Part shown: positions 53,961 to 64,000 of the stretch, piece by piece
Layout: each line of letters begins with the position of its first letter
Position numbering within the stretch: the stretch's first letter is position 1
From: Anthoceros angustus
Lineage: Eukaryota; Streptophyta; Anthocerotopsida; Anthocerotales; Anthocerotaceae
Length of the DNA: 64,000 bases
Reading direction: 5' to 3'
Assembly (NCBI GenBank): GCA_010909165.1
Contig: VJWM01000016.1
Span: 124,001-188,000, forward strand
Made by a program: the position numbers and the translations under genes
Notes under the pieces: model-generated
The model's database searches: none
What the model was told of the DNA's origin: nothing
The model's input: the letters and a program-made list of their open reading frames with translations, nothing else

Positions 53961-56900
53961 ACTCACGTTAGCATGAAGACACACAAAGGTCTGCAAGAAA
54001 CGCGGCATCAACACCAAGAGAAGATGATTTATTCAGAGCAGCCTCAGCCCTCTTATACTACGCCCAAGTCGGCGTCTTTATTACACTCTATTCTGAGTCA
54101 GGCTACCAAGACGCCTTAATCGCCGCCTACCATCCTATTCCCTCCCTCCTATCTCCTTCGTCGGCGGTGGGCCTGGGAAGGTCCTGGGTTCCGTCTCGGT
54201 ATTGGTGGTCCAATCTCCGCCTCCGATAGCTGGCGCATCTAATCGGATGATCGCGGTGGACCCCTTCCTCTTCGAATCCTGCCGGTTACATGCGGTCCGA
54301 CGACCACTGCATTAACGCCTCCGTGGCCCCGGTGGGGTCCTCCTGTGAGGGGCCACCGACTGATCGCCTCCCCCAGAAGTCGAGGGACTCCTCCTGCTCC
54401 CGTCCGACCTCGGGGTCCGGTCTCGACTCCGAGTCCGGTCTCGACTCCGAGTCTCGCTTATTTCCGAGTCCGGACCTCGGGGTCCGGTCTCATCTGGGGT
54501 TCGGACCTCGGGGTCCGAACTTATTCTGGTCCGGTCCCCAAGCTCCGACTTTATCTGGACCACCCACCGCTAGGCCCTCATCCCTAGATTTTCTCCTTGG
54601 CGCCTTCGGGCCCCCATCTCTATCCTCCCGGCGGGTTGCGGTGGACTTACCCCGAGGTCCGTTGTATTGGCCAAGGCCCCGCCTCCTCCGAGGCTCTTCT
54701 CCTGCTGCTCCATACAAGGCCACTAGGGTCCCGTCTTGTCCCCATGTCCTTCATCCCTTGAGCCTTCCGGGTCCGTCTGCTTAGCGCGATGCCGAGAGGC
54801 TTCAATGCCTTAAGGAGCTCGCGGTAATAGGCAAAATCCGAGTCAATTTGCCGGATTGCCTCTTCCACATGTGCGGAGCACCGATACTCCTTTCGCCATT
54901 GGTGCTCGAGCCGAGCTGCCGGTCCAGCTTGGACCATCTCCCCGCTTGTTTGACACGGAGCCGGGCCGAATCTCGAGGCCACAAGGGATGCCTCCACACT
55001 GCACCGCCTGCTGCCCGCTCGCTTTCCGCCTCCTTGGCGTCTTCCGCCTCCTGCCCACCATAACGTGTCAGCCCCTTCCGCTCTCCTTAACTGGATCAGC
55101 CTTCTTTTCTCAAGGCCCAGCTGCTCTCGCTCCCGTTCATCACGGCCTTTAGCTCGCCATCTCCTCCAGACGGCCAGTGCAACTCCGCCTGATTATGCTT
55201 CATCCAGTGTCCTTCTCCATTTCGGCGACGCCCCGCCTCTTGTTCCATCGCCTTACCTCCTCCGTCTGGCCAATGTAGCTCTATCTCTCGTTCGTGATCG
55301 TGATCACGCCCTGCAGACATTCGCTCAATGGTAACTGAGCCGCAGCCAGGGGTCTCCTTGCGGTCTTCCATCTCCGCCGTTGCTCCACCTCACAGAGGCG
55401 AGTCCGGAGATCCTCCATCTCCTTGTCGCGGGCTTCCTTCTCCTCGGCATGGTGGCCGTGGCTCCGCCGCCTCCTCGCCGCCTTCACAGGCCGCCTTCCT
55501 CCTCGCCTCCCTCCACGGTTCGATCACGCCGATAGTGATCGCGGTGACTTAGCACGGCCCGCCTCCTCGCCGCCTTCACAGGCCGCCCGACTTGGTCTTG
55601 GTCGGTAGGGCCGCCTCGGCCAGTCGCGAGCTCTCGCCTCCTCGCCGCCTCCTCGCCGCCTTCACAGGCCGCCTTCCTCCTCCGGACCGTTTGGCCCTAG
55701 GGGTCGGGCCTCCGCCTACTCACCCGGTGAAGAATTTAGTCAGTCTGTCGAATGGACGGACTTCCCTTCGGCCTCCGTTTCCCTTCTTGATGCGGCCGAG
55801 GCTTACGCCTTCCTCCTCGCCTCTGGGCCTCCAATTGCTCTGGAGGGCACCATGCGCCTCCTTGTGGCTTCCACCTCACAGGTCTTCTCCGCCCCAGAGA
55901 CCCCCGAGCATACCGTCCATGACGGTAGCCAGCCGTGTCTCTTCCACGGCCGCCAGTGAGGCCCCAAAAGTCCGTTAGGAGGCATCTCGTCCGCCAAGGA
56001 CCTCCATACAGCCCCGGAGCGAGTCCTCCGACCTAATCGGGTCCCTTAGGTCTGATTGCGAGTCAGGAGCTCACCCTCCTTGGCCCTCTTGGCCGCCAAT
56101 TCCTTATTCGCCCTCTTAGTCACAGGGCTCGGAGGGTGAGGTGAGGAGCTAACCCCTTGCCTCTCCCGGTCGGTGACCCGGGCCCGGTGGGGTTGCCGCC
56201 ATGACCTCCTGCTCCTTGGCGTCTTCCGCCTCCTTGTTCCATCGCCTTACCTCCTCCGTGGCAGGCAAGTGGCTGTGCGCCTGGGCCCGAGGTCCGCGCT
56301 GGCGTGGCACTGGCTCTTCCGCCTCTTGATTGCCCGGAGTTCGTCGGGGCTCATCGGCCGCCATTGTGGTCGGGACAGTCACGAGCTGGGCCTCTCGCTG
56401 CACCGGGCTGCTCCGTAGTGAGCACTATGAGGGAAGGCGGAATATCTTCCACACTTCCCTAGGTGGTGAGGGGTCCGCCTGCACGTATGGAGTCCCAGAT
56501 CCTCCTGGGCCGCCCCTCCTCCCGACCTGCTGGTCGGGCCTCTACCTCGGGCGCCCTTGCCCGCTCTGCTTCTGGTAGGGCCGCCAACCCTTTCCGGAGC
56601 GCCCGCTCTTCTTCCCCATCCTTCAGGAGGTCGTAATGTCCCCACACATGGATCAGGTATGGGGATAGTCCTGACGGAGGTGGCTTCTCGCACCTCAGCT
56701 TGTGGGCCTCCTGGCTGAACCTGGCGAAGATGATCCTTCCCCAGTCAGCCCTCTTGCCCCGCTGCAGCGCATGCAGGAACACCAATAAATTATCACCAAG
56801 GTGATCCACCTTGGTGAGCAAGTCGATGGACCCCTAGCAAGATGTGAACACTGGTGATTGCAACCAAGGTGATCTACCCAGGAGCATGTTTTAGTGGACA

Positions 56901-58390
56901 ATGATCCGGCCGCTCTCACCCTCATCGTCAGGCATCAACCATGGTTGGTTGCGTTCGTCCACAGCTTGACATTGCGGCCTTTGCCGCCTCTATCTTTCCT
57001 CTTGCCTTGAGGGCCCGAACCACAATTTCTCGGCGGTTGTAAACCGCCTCGGACCTCCATTGTCCACCTCCTAGGGTCCTCCCGAGTTCTTGGATCGGAC
57101 CTCCTTGGCCCTCTTGGCCGCCAACATCTCCCAAGGCGCATTCTCGGCGACGCTGTCAAAGGTCTTAACGGCCTGGAAAATGTCTAGGTGCCATTCCTCC
57201 ACCAGCTCCGCCTCCTCCGCACGGATCAAGTCCGTAGGCAACAGTGACAATGTTGCGCTCCACCAAGCGCCATGGCTCCCACGCCTCTGCCGCTTTCTTT
57301 GGTCCCATCCTCGCACTCCTTCTGTTCCGCTGTTGAGACGTGAGGCTTCGCCCTCTCCCGCTCGTCGGCCGCGGTGTCAGTTGCTTCTCTCGCCAAAGAG
57401 AGCCGAAGGGTGCCGGAGTGATCAAAAAGACAACGCCAGAGAGCCGGGTGTCTGAGCGCGAGAGAATGCGAAACTCGCCGCAAAGTGGTTGGGAAGAATG
57501 ACCTCCGCCTCGCTTCTCTCCGTTGGAAGTAACTGGCCACGGGCGGGCGGCCTTTCACCAGAATCGCCGTGGAGCCCCATGGCTTACTCTCGCCTTACGC
57601 TTCCGCTTACTCTAGCCTTACGCCGCCACAGACGCAGCCTTATTGCCACCTGAGCGTGAATACCTCACCTATAACTGCCATCACTTTACGGCCCCGCCCT
57701 CGATGCGCATGCCCGTTCACCTCTCAAGACCGCCCACGTGGCGCCACCTGTCTAACTCACGCTCCAACCTCTAAGTTACTTTCCTTGGCGTACTTATCCT
57801 GTTTGACCCGGAGTGGGGTCCGGACTTATCCGATACTCGGTCGTGGTCGGAGGTCCTCGAGTGGGCCTGTGGTCCGCTCACCCCGGAGTCCGGAGGCGAG
57901 TACACCGAGTCGTGCAATCCGTGCTTCTTCCTCCCTTTCACGCCTTATTTCACACTCCATACCTACGAAAACAAACCCGACTTATTTCCTAACCTGGGCG
58001 AGAGTTCGTTGTCCACGGGGAGGCGAGTCGACTTTCTGACTGATGGTGCGGATGTTGGTGGGTCATGACCACCACCGCACCTCCTCCTCGCCGCATCTGC
58101 TTCGGTTTGCCCGACATCGATCCTTTTGCGTTTTGGAGGTTTGGTGAGGTTGAGGTTCTCTGAAGTTGGCGTGTTTTGCACGCACTTGCCGCTGTGGGAT
58201 GGACATGTCTGTCAACCGCAGATGCACACGTCAAACATTAGAGGAAAACGGAGGCAAATACGGACCAAGCAGGAAAGAAGGGAATGTTGAAGCTGTCTTG
58301 GTTTCATGAAACAGGCCAAATTATAGAGCCACATACCTGCTATTTCGGGTTCCCTTTATAGAAGGATCTTCGTGAGAAGCCCGCAACCCT
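53961..58390. other. GC-rich, C/T-biased repeat-like region
   Basis: Over 4 kb the plus strand is rich in cctcc, cgcc and ggtccgg words. Short words repeat: tccgagtccggtctcgac-type units at 54420-54450, cgccgccttcacaggccgcc at about 55477, 55568 and 55657, ttgttccatcgccttacctcctccgt at 55239 and 56233, and ccctcttggccgccaa at about 56082 and 57110. Frames are long on both strands because of base composition and are not evidence of genes. It looks like degenerate transposon or low-complexity DNA. Confidence 0.5.
56459..56821 (-). CDS. Possible transposon-type coding remnant
   Basis: Within the GC-rich region this 120-codon frame starts with a segment of ordinary protein character (DHLGDNLLVFLHALQRGKRA, then GRIIFARFSQEAHKLRCEKP and SPYLIHVWGHYDLL) and ends in a low-complexity Glu/Arg tail. 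It resembles the style of plant retroelement gag or transposon-associated proteins, but I cannot point to a diagnostic motif. Confidence 0.25.
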   Translation of the reverse strand: MLTKVDHLGDNLLVFLHALQRGKRADWGRIIFARFSQEAHKLRCEKPPPSGLSPYLIHVWGHYDLLKDGEEERALRKGLAALPEAERARAPEVEARPAGREEGRPRRIWDSIRAGGPLTT

Positions 58391-58640
58391 TGCCTGCCAC
58401 AAACGCGAAACTCAGCTGCCGCGGGTGTCTTCCACACCCAAGCACCGAGGTTGCCCGCCACAAGCAAAGACCGCGGCTGCCCACCACAAGCAAATAGAGA
58501 GGTGATGCACCACAAGCAAGCACCGTGGCTACCCGCAACAAGCAAGCACCGGGGGTGCATGCCACAAGCAAGCAACGAGGCTGGCTGCACCAACCGCGCA
58601 CCGAGCCTGCCTGCCATAAACGGACATCGAAGCCTTGTGC
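58391..58640. repeat. 26-bp minisatellite
   Basis: cacaagcaa(g/a) recurs at 58461, 58487, 58513, 58539 and 58565 at exactly 26-bp steps, with further diverged units at 58591 (caaccgcgcaccg) and about 58615 and one or two on the left. The consensus is roughly cacaagcaagcaccg(n)ggctgcccgc. It could be mistaken for a coding repeat on the minus strand. Confidence 0.85.
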
Positions 58641-58699
58641 CACACACACCTTTTAGGGCGCGCACACACCTGGTCGCGAAGACTTCACTCCGCCGCCGG

Positions 58700-59175
58700 T
58701 TCTCAGTTCAGCACTCCTGTCCAAATCGCGGATAGCATGTGCCCGAAATCGGCTCCAATCGCACATGCAGGTCGCCCACCAGCAACGCGCGTTCTCTTGC
58801 CTCTGTCACTTGGGCGCACTCACCCGCCGATTCGCAGGACAACACTCATGTTCAAAACACGGATGCCTTGTGTCCGAAAGCCCATCCAATCGCACATGCA
58901 GGTCGCACACCAGCAACGCGCGGTCTCTTGCCTCAGGCACTTGGGCGCACTCAGCCGCCGATCCACTGTCATGCACTCCTGTCCAAAACACGGATGCCTT
59001 GTGTCCGATAGCGCCTCCAATCGCACATGCAAGTCGCACACCAGCAACGCGCGGTCTCTTGCCTCAGGCACTTGGGCGCACTTTTCGGTGCTTCACTCGT
59101 GCCTCCTGTCCGTCGCGGATGCCTTGTGTCCGATAAGCGCCTCAATCGCACATGCAGTCGCACACCGACAGCAGC
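58700..59175. repeat. 131-bp tandem array, about 3.6 units
   Basis: ccaatcgcacatgca recurs at 58755, 58886 and 59017 (steps of 131) and, slightly altered, at about 59142. Each unit also holds caccagcaacgcgcg(g/t)tctcttgcctc, cacttgggcgcac and a cggatgccttgtgtccga word. Units are over 85% identical by eye. It starts about 60 bp after the 26-bp array. Confidence 0.9.
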
Positions 59176-59438
59176 TCTTACTGTGTCATAGCCAAAAATC
59201 TCAAGCCAGATCTCACGCGAGCACAAGTTTATCCAAACAGAGAACCCAAAACAAAGGTTCATAGGGCACAATCTTAAGTGCGCCGCAAATATAACCCTCG
59301 CAGCTAACTGTGGGTTAATCAAGCTGGGGTTGAAGGTTAGGTTTCGGTTTCCTGTTATAGCCCTTATTTCAAGCCGAACGTTTGGTAATTAACATTGGCG
59401 GCTACTATAACGGGTTAAACCTGCCACCATAATCAAGT

Positions 59439-60101
59439 ATGCATATTTTAACGTTCAAACCCAGATGGACAAACTTCATAGTATACAGCGCTTCTTCCTC
59501 TCAGAGTTGGTTAACAGTTGCTCCGGCGTTTGAAGAAGTGGTAAAATGCAGAGCGCTTCTCCATCCTACTCGTGCGGTCGCAAGTCGCAGGGGCGAATGG
59601 AAGGGCATAGCGACCGATGGGCAGTGGGATGCGATGTATCACGCATGGATGTTGTGTGCGCGCCCGTATTCTCGATGCGTCCGGAAGGTCGAGAAGGTGA
59701 CAATCATGGACACCACTCCAGAGCATGGAAGGCATCAGAAGGTCTCTGTCATCGACACAACTCCAGTTGGAGAAGGGATAGGAGGCAGGCCACGCATTCT
59801 GGATACCACGCCGATTCCAGAGATTAGGAACGAGGCTGAAGATGGAACACGACAGATGAAAATGTTTCTTCATCGCTCTATTGAGGAGGTCGGGAATGAT
59901 GATATTGAATTCTGCGGGAACGAGGATGCGGGCACAGAACACCACGGCAATAGCATCCACGCTGAGCCACGCTCACAAACGTCGATTGAACCTTGCCCGG
60001 TGAAGCGTCGACAATATCCTATCCGGAGAATGAAGAGGACCATGAAGCTGTGCTGCAATGAGGAAATACAGAACACTACTACAAAACATATGGCTTTTTA
60101 A
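59439..60101 (+). CDS. 220-codon open frame with three DTTP words, unrecognised
   Basis: This is the cleanest unassigned frame of the right part. After a hydrophobic start it reads RRGEWKGIATDGQWDAMYHA, then three spaced repeats IMDTTPEHGRH, VIDTTPVGEGI and ILDTTPIPEIR, an acidic middle (SIEEVGNDDIEFCGNEDAG) and a basic end (VKRRQYPIRRMKRTMK). Composition and codon use look ordinary. I do not know the family. A single exon of a larger gene or an element-borne protein are both possible, and chance cannot be excluded. Confidence 0.35.
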   Translation: MHILTFKPRWTNFIVYSASSSQSWLTVAPAFEEVVKCRALLHPTRAVASRRGEWKGIATDGQWDAMYHAWMLCARPYSRCVRKVEKVTIMDTTPEHGRHQKVSVIDTTPVGEGIGGRPRILDTTPIPEIRNEAEDGTRQMKMFLHRSIEEVGNDDIEFCGNEDAGTEHHGNSIHAEPRSQTSIEPCPVKRRQYPIRRMKRTMKLCCNEEIQNTTTKHMAF

Positions 60102-61490
60102 CGCAAAATATAATGTAACAATGACGCATAGTGGCCTGGAATCACGTGTGGTCCTTTTAGCCAAAGCGTTATAAAATACATTATAATGAACCTTACTTTT
60201 TAACGTGGCAACCTTATCGATTGCCATGGAATGCCCGGTGGCCGGGTGGTGGGCAAGTTATCCGGTGCAGCCCCGGTATGCCTATAACCGGGTATGGTAT
60301 GGGCGGCCAGCGGACGGGTCCCCAGTTGCCACCGTGGCCCCGTTCGTGGGCCCGTTGTGCGGTTCGTGACGGGCACCGGTCTGGCCCGGCCCGTCATAGA
60401 ATCTCGGGTCACCGGGCCAGACCCGTTTTCCCTCTTTCCCGCTGGCGGTTGAATTCAAAAAGCTGGCTTCTTGGTAAGAGCGTATTTGATTGTCCTGGTT
60501 TGACCGTCCAACAACATGATGTCAGGCGGCTGTTCATTGGTGCGCAAACACACTCCATGATGGGCCTTGATTGGTGAAATAGATCAGAAAATGGTGGATG
60601 TTCATTGGTGACTGCACAATCAATTCTGATTGGCGTTCTGACAATACCCTAGTTGGCTTTACACCGCGAAAACCATGCCCTTCACGCTTCAAGAATGTAC
60701 TGATTGAATGTGTCTGACGATGCTTTCAACCGGATTTGAAATTTGAACGGGTTTCTACAAGCTCATTTATGCATTGATTAAACTATAATAATTACATGAA
60801 ATCGTGATTACGGTAAAACCATACACGCCCGCACTAATCCACGCTCACTAGTTCTATGCATACCGAGAAAGCAGAAATGGTGGCTCTGCCCCCTTCGACC
60901 TCTTCATGCGGCCCTGCCCTCCTTCCCTCCCATCACGCTTGCGCCGACTTTGGTTACCTCCTTCCAAGCGGCGAACAGGTGGTGCATTGGCCCGTCCCTG
61001 GTCATTGACATCCCCCTTTCAGAAACAGTATGTTGACATGGATGGCAGAGCGCAAACAGCTTTAAATTACGCTCAAGTTCTAACGAATGGACAGAACAGA
61101 AGTGCTAGCATGTCATCACTCCTTACTTCCTCCAGTCTTTCTCGCTGTATCGATGCCCCTCTGCATTCAGGCAAGGGGGAATCAAGCATCGCACTCTGCA
61201 CATGCCCCAAACTAGATATCAGATCTTGCAGCCTCAAAAATACTAAGCTTCTCCACGACTTCATAGTGACACGAAATTAAAAGCTGCGCATATGATGGTG
61301 CATGCTCAACGCCATGCTCAATTGATTTTTCGCCTCCCCAACCCCAAGCAAGATTGCCTACCTTTCCTCTCATCGCACTCCGTGTGATCCGCTTGTTAGA
61401 TCGGTGGTGGAGGAGATGGAGTCTGTCGTGTGTCCAACTCCTCACACACCTAGTTCGTCATCCGAATGGGAAGCCAAGCTCAAGGCGCAT
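60102..61490. other. No gene recognised
   Basis: Contains a GC-rich patch at 60225-60430 with many ccgg(g/t) words and an AT-rich patch at 60770-60830. The frame at 60906-61280 has no family character. Confidence 0.4.
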
Positions 61491-62490
61491 CTACAAGTCC
61501 AATGAGTAGACTCGATGCATGAGCACATAGGCGAGCCAACGGATTGCATTAAACATGAAACGATTGCTTACTTCCACACCTTCCTTCGCTAGAGGCACAG
61601 AAAGCTTCAATGTCTTCCATACCATGCTCCACGCTTCTTCAACGTGTGGGCATCTTGTGGAACTTGTGGTAAAAACTTCAAGTCCGGCCCCTCGTCCATA
61701 GGGGTTGCACCGCACCTTCATACTTAGCCACCGGGCCTCCGCCTTCATTTGTTGTGCCCTTGGCCACTCACCGTTGTTTTGATCAAGCACCGCACGAATT
61801 GAACGCTGCACGCCTCTTTGGACACACATTGCACAAATGTTTTCGTAATCACCACGTCTCAAAATCCACTGCCTAACTTCACCACAGCTAGGCGAATGAA
61901 TTTTTGGTCCGAGACCGGGAGAATTGCTTGTTGATGAAATCTCGGTTAATAGCTGGAAAACTCTCTGAATGATGTCAACGAGTTACATGCAGCTCGGTGA
62001 ATGCTCGACCATGGTTTCAGCAAAGTCATACGTGTGTGCACTAGCTCGAGACTCGTTTACAAGCACGCCTTGCTCCATGATCAACTTCCCAAACATATCA
62101 TCCCTAGCTACTTTGCGGGCATGTCGCATCCTCACTACACACCGTCTCGCCTCCAAACGTGGCCCTCCCATGCAATTTCACACAAGTCCCGAGCACATCT
62201 TCAAGGTGTGCACTCGTGAGAGACACGCCAGGTGTGTGCACTCTCCCCTCTGCCGACTTCACTGCCATTAGGGAGGAACGTTGCTTCCACATGTGTTCAA
62301 TGTCCGGGCTCAAACTCGGTGCCCATAGCTCCCTCCTGACCAAACCATCCAACCTTGGTGTCGCCCAGCACCGACTCATCGTCTCCCGGCGTGTGCCTTG
62401 ACCCGCATGGACCGCAATCATCGAGGTGCACCGACCCTCCTCGGCTGATTCTCCACCCATGATAGGAGCCCTCCTCCGATCTCCACCCAC
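61491..62490 (-). CDS. Degenerate-looking minus-strand coding region, unrecognised
   Basis: The minus strand gives an open frame at 61862-61491 (RGVQRSIRAVLDQNNGEWPR, KAEARWLSMKVRCNPYGRG, WSMVWKTLKLSVPLAKEGVE, FMFNAIRWLAYVLMHRV). Further upstream, other frames hold EDVLGTCVKLHGRATFGGE and ARDDMFGKLIMEQGVLVNES. The words have real-protein composition and spread over 1 kb with frame changes, as expected for a decayed transposable-element or multi-exon gene. I cannot name the family. Confidence 0.3.
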
Positions 62491-63396
62491 TCATGGGCCA
62501 TGTCGATTACGAGAAATCCCTACAAGATACCACACAAACCGGAGAAAAATGGCATTGTGTTGCTCAAGAAGAGGTAGTAGTCACAAATGAGAGAGATGCC
62601 TCACAATTGAGCCCTCCGTGGGAGGCGATGAATGACAATTTGTGGTGCCGCTGCCATCTATGATGTACTGCATTGTCCGTCTCCCCATTTGTATGAGTGG
62701 CCTGCTCCGGGCAGGGCAAATCCCTCTGCTGGAACCCGATCAGGGCCATGTTTTGACCCCAATCCCGACGTCACGATCCACCTTAACCCCTTCTCCACTG
62801 CTCTCGCTAGTTTCTTCCACAGGCGCTCATCGTCCGGCGCTCTGCGGTCCCTGCGCAGCCCACAGACTAAGTCGAACATTCATGGTTAGAACCGCCCCTG
62901 GTTGCACGTACTCCCCGCCATCTGTTGTCATGGGCACGATTCGCCACGACCGCAATTTCCACGCCCCGGCTTGATTGCCGACATCCTGCGGCGATGCTCA
63001 TCGCGTTCCTCCCTATCCGTTTGTTTGGGTGCATGCGCACTATCGACATCAAGCATTGCACCATCCTTTTCCCTCCTCACGGGCCCCGCAAATGTGTTCG
63101 TACATGTAGCGGTCGGACAATAGCCGCCATCGGCCGGGCGGTGCATCGGCAAATAACGCCTTGATGGGTACTTTCACGTTTTGGCGGGGGGCGTTGCGTC
63201 ACCATCAACCCTATGCCGACTACAAATACTCTGCATGCGGTGGTGATGGCAATCGTGCTGACGTTTTGGGTGCCTCCCGACCAAGGCACGAAGCGATTAT
63301 ATAATCCGGTGAACTACTTAGTTTAGGTATATCCACTCCTTGTGATTTTCCTTGACCACACATCACACCGCTTGACAACTCGAGTCGTCCTCTTGC
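62491..63396. other. No gene recognised
   Basis: Short overlapping frames on both strands and no repeats of note. Confidence 0.4.
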
Positions 63397-63891
63397 ATGC
63401 GCGATGCCTTATTCCAGCTTGCACATGACTTTGAGCACGCCATGGCGAACTTCGTTGTCACTCGGAGTTCTCGGACACGTGGCGCTATCCCAATGGTAAC
63501 CGTTTCCCATAAGAAGGATGCATCGACCCCTCTTTTCCAAGCATTCACTCTCTTGCTCGATTTCGGGTTCACGGAGGTGTGGAATTTGCACGTCTTCTCG
63601 AACCTTTATCCCAATTGGCTGCCAGTCGAGTTTGGGAGTTTGCTTGTTGCCACTTTGTTGTCACTTGTTGCGCCACCACAACTTAAATTCGTTTTGGCTT
63701 GTAATGTGTGTAGGGTCGGGTTGCGATTAACAGAGGACCATGGCTCACGTGGTGGGGCCAACATCCTGGATACCCTCCACATTACGAACGACCGGCATGA
63801 GTTTACAGCCCTCATCGGCCGGGCTCCCTCTCGCACCCTTTCTCTGGCGCTGATGGCTCTGTTCCACAAGCACGCGATAAGCAGCGTGTGA
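63397..63891 (+). CDS. 165-codon open frame, unrecognised
   Basis: The frame has a hydrophobic middle (FGSLLVATLLSLVAPPQLKF) and no motif I know. Overlapping minus-strand frames are nearly as long, so coding status and strand are both uncertain. Listed because it is the longest frame of the last kilobase. Confidence 0.2.
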   Translation: MRDALFQLAHDFEHAMANFVVTRSSRTRGAIPMVTVSHKKDASTPLFQAFTLLLDFGFTEVWNLHVFSNLYPNWLPVEFGSLLVATLLSLVAPPQLKFVLACNVCRVGLRLTEDHGSRGGANILDTLHITNDRHEFTALIGRAPSRTLSLALMALFHKHAISSV

Positions 63892-64000
63892 AGGCGGAGT
63901 GGAGATGTTTGAAAGGCGGACAAGTGTGTCCGAGGGTGAGGCGGCCCATGGGGGTAGTGGATTTCAAGGCCTACCGACTTCTCTGGCGAAGGAAAAAGCC

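Noticed and set aside
54260-54300. A tRNA-like ttcgaatcc word
   Set aside because: No matching A box or cloverleaf arms could be folded around it.
53961-58039. Several 100-160 codon frames on both strands
   Set aside because: Strong C/T and GC bias makes stop codons rare. The frames are low-complexity, overlap each other on both strands and carry no conserved motif, apart from the weak candidate kept at 56459-56821.
58391-59175. CRISPR-like regularly spaced repeats
   Set aside because: The units are continuous tandem repeats without unique spacers, in a plant nuclear context.
1-64000. Bacterial, organellar or viral origin of the window
   Set aside because: Short GT-AG introns in clean genes, plant-specific nuclear gene families and PPR arrays argue for a plant nuclear genome. 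No viral protein motif was seen.

Overview
This window reads as nuclear DNA of a land plant. It carries plant-type PLS-class pentatricopeptide repeat (PPR) genes, a plant sn-2 glycerol-3-phosphate acyltransferase (GPAT) with its N-terminal HAD phosphatase domain, a cinnamyl-alcohol-dehydrogenase-type (CAD) enzyme, a plant guanylate-binding-like protein (GBPL) and a SIZ1-like SUMO ligase fragment. The genes I could splice by eye have canonical GT-AG introns of only about 65-120 bp. Such short introns in a compact genome would fit a lycophyte such as Selaginella, but that placement is inference.

Layout. 1-16 kb: two copies of a GPAT gene on the minus strand, interleaved with pieces of a long PPR gene (PPR-1). 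The main PPR-1 body is at 12.4-15.3 kb and its C-terminal tail is stranded at 5.4-5.8 kb. 16-35.9 kb: a second PPR gene (PPR-2, minus) is divergently paired with a MYND zinc-finger gene (plus). This pair, and an unrecognised minus-strand gene that follows it, are re-copied in whole or part several times. 36-40.8 kb: a GBPL gene whose G domain lacks the P-loop half and whose coiled-coil tail is present three times. 41.4-45.8 kb: a quiet stretch with three intact multi-exon genes: a two-domain rhodanese/mercaptopyruvate-type sulfurtransferase, a KXDL protein (start codons 34-76 bp from the sulfurtransferase start, head to head) and a complete CAD. 46-49.2 kb: minisatellites and a SIZ1-like remnant. 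49.2-64 kb: gene-poor repeat territory with two related 0.5-kb blocks that could be terminal repeats, three tandem-repeat arrays (about 129, 26 and 131 bp periods), GC-rich low-complexity DNA and a few open frames I do not recognise.

The most striking property is mosaicism. At most block boundaries I can read, the two parental sequences share a short identical word (about 5-14 nt), and one junction carries a 28-29 bp unit repeated in tandem. Recent copies differ mainly by small deletions that break frames, and different copies are broken at different places. This is what microhomology-mediated template switching would leave. It could equally come from amplification chimaeras or an unpolished, wrongly joined assembly, so reads spanning the junctions are the decisive test. 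I saw no tRNA, rRNA, CRISPR, organellar or bacterial features.
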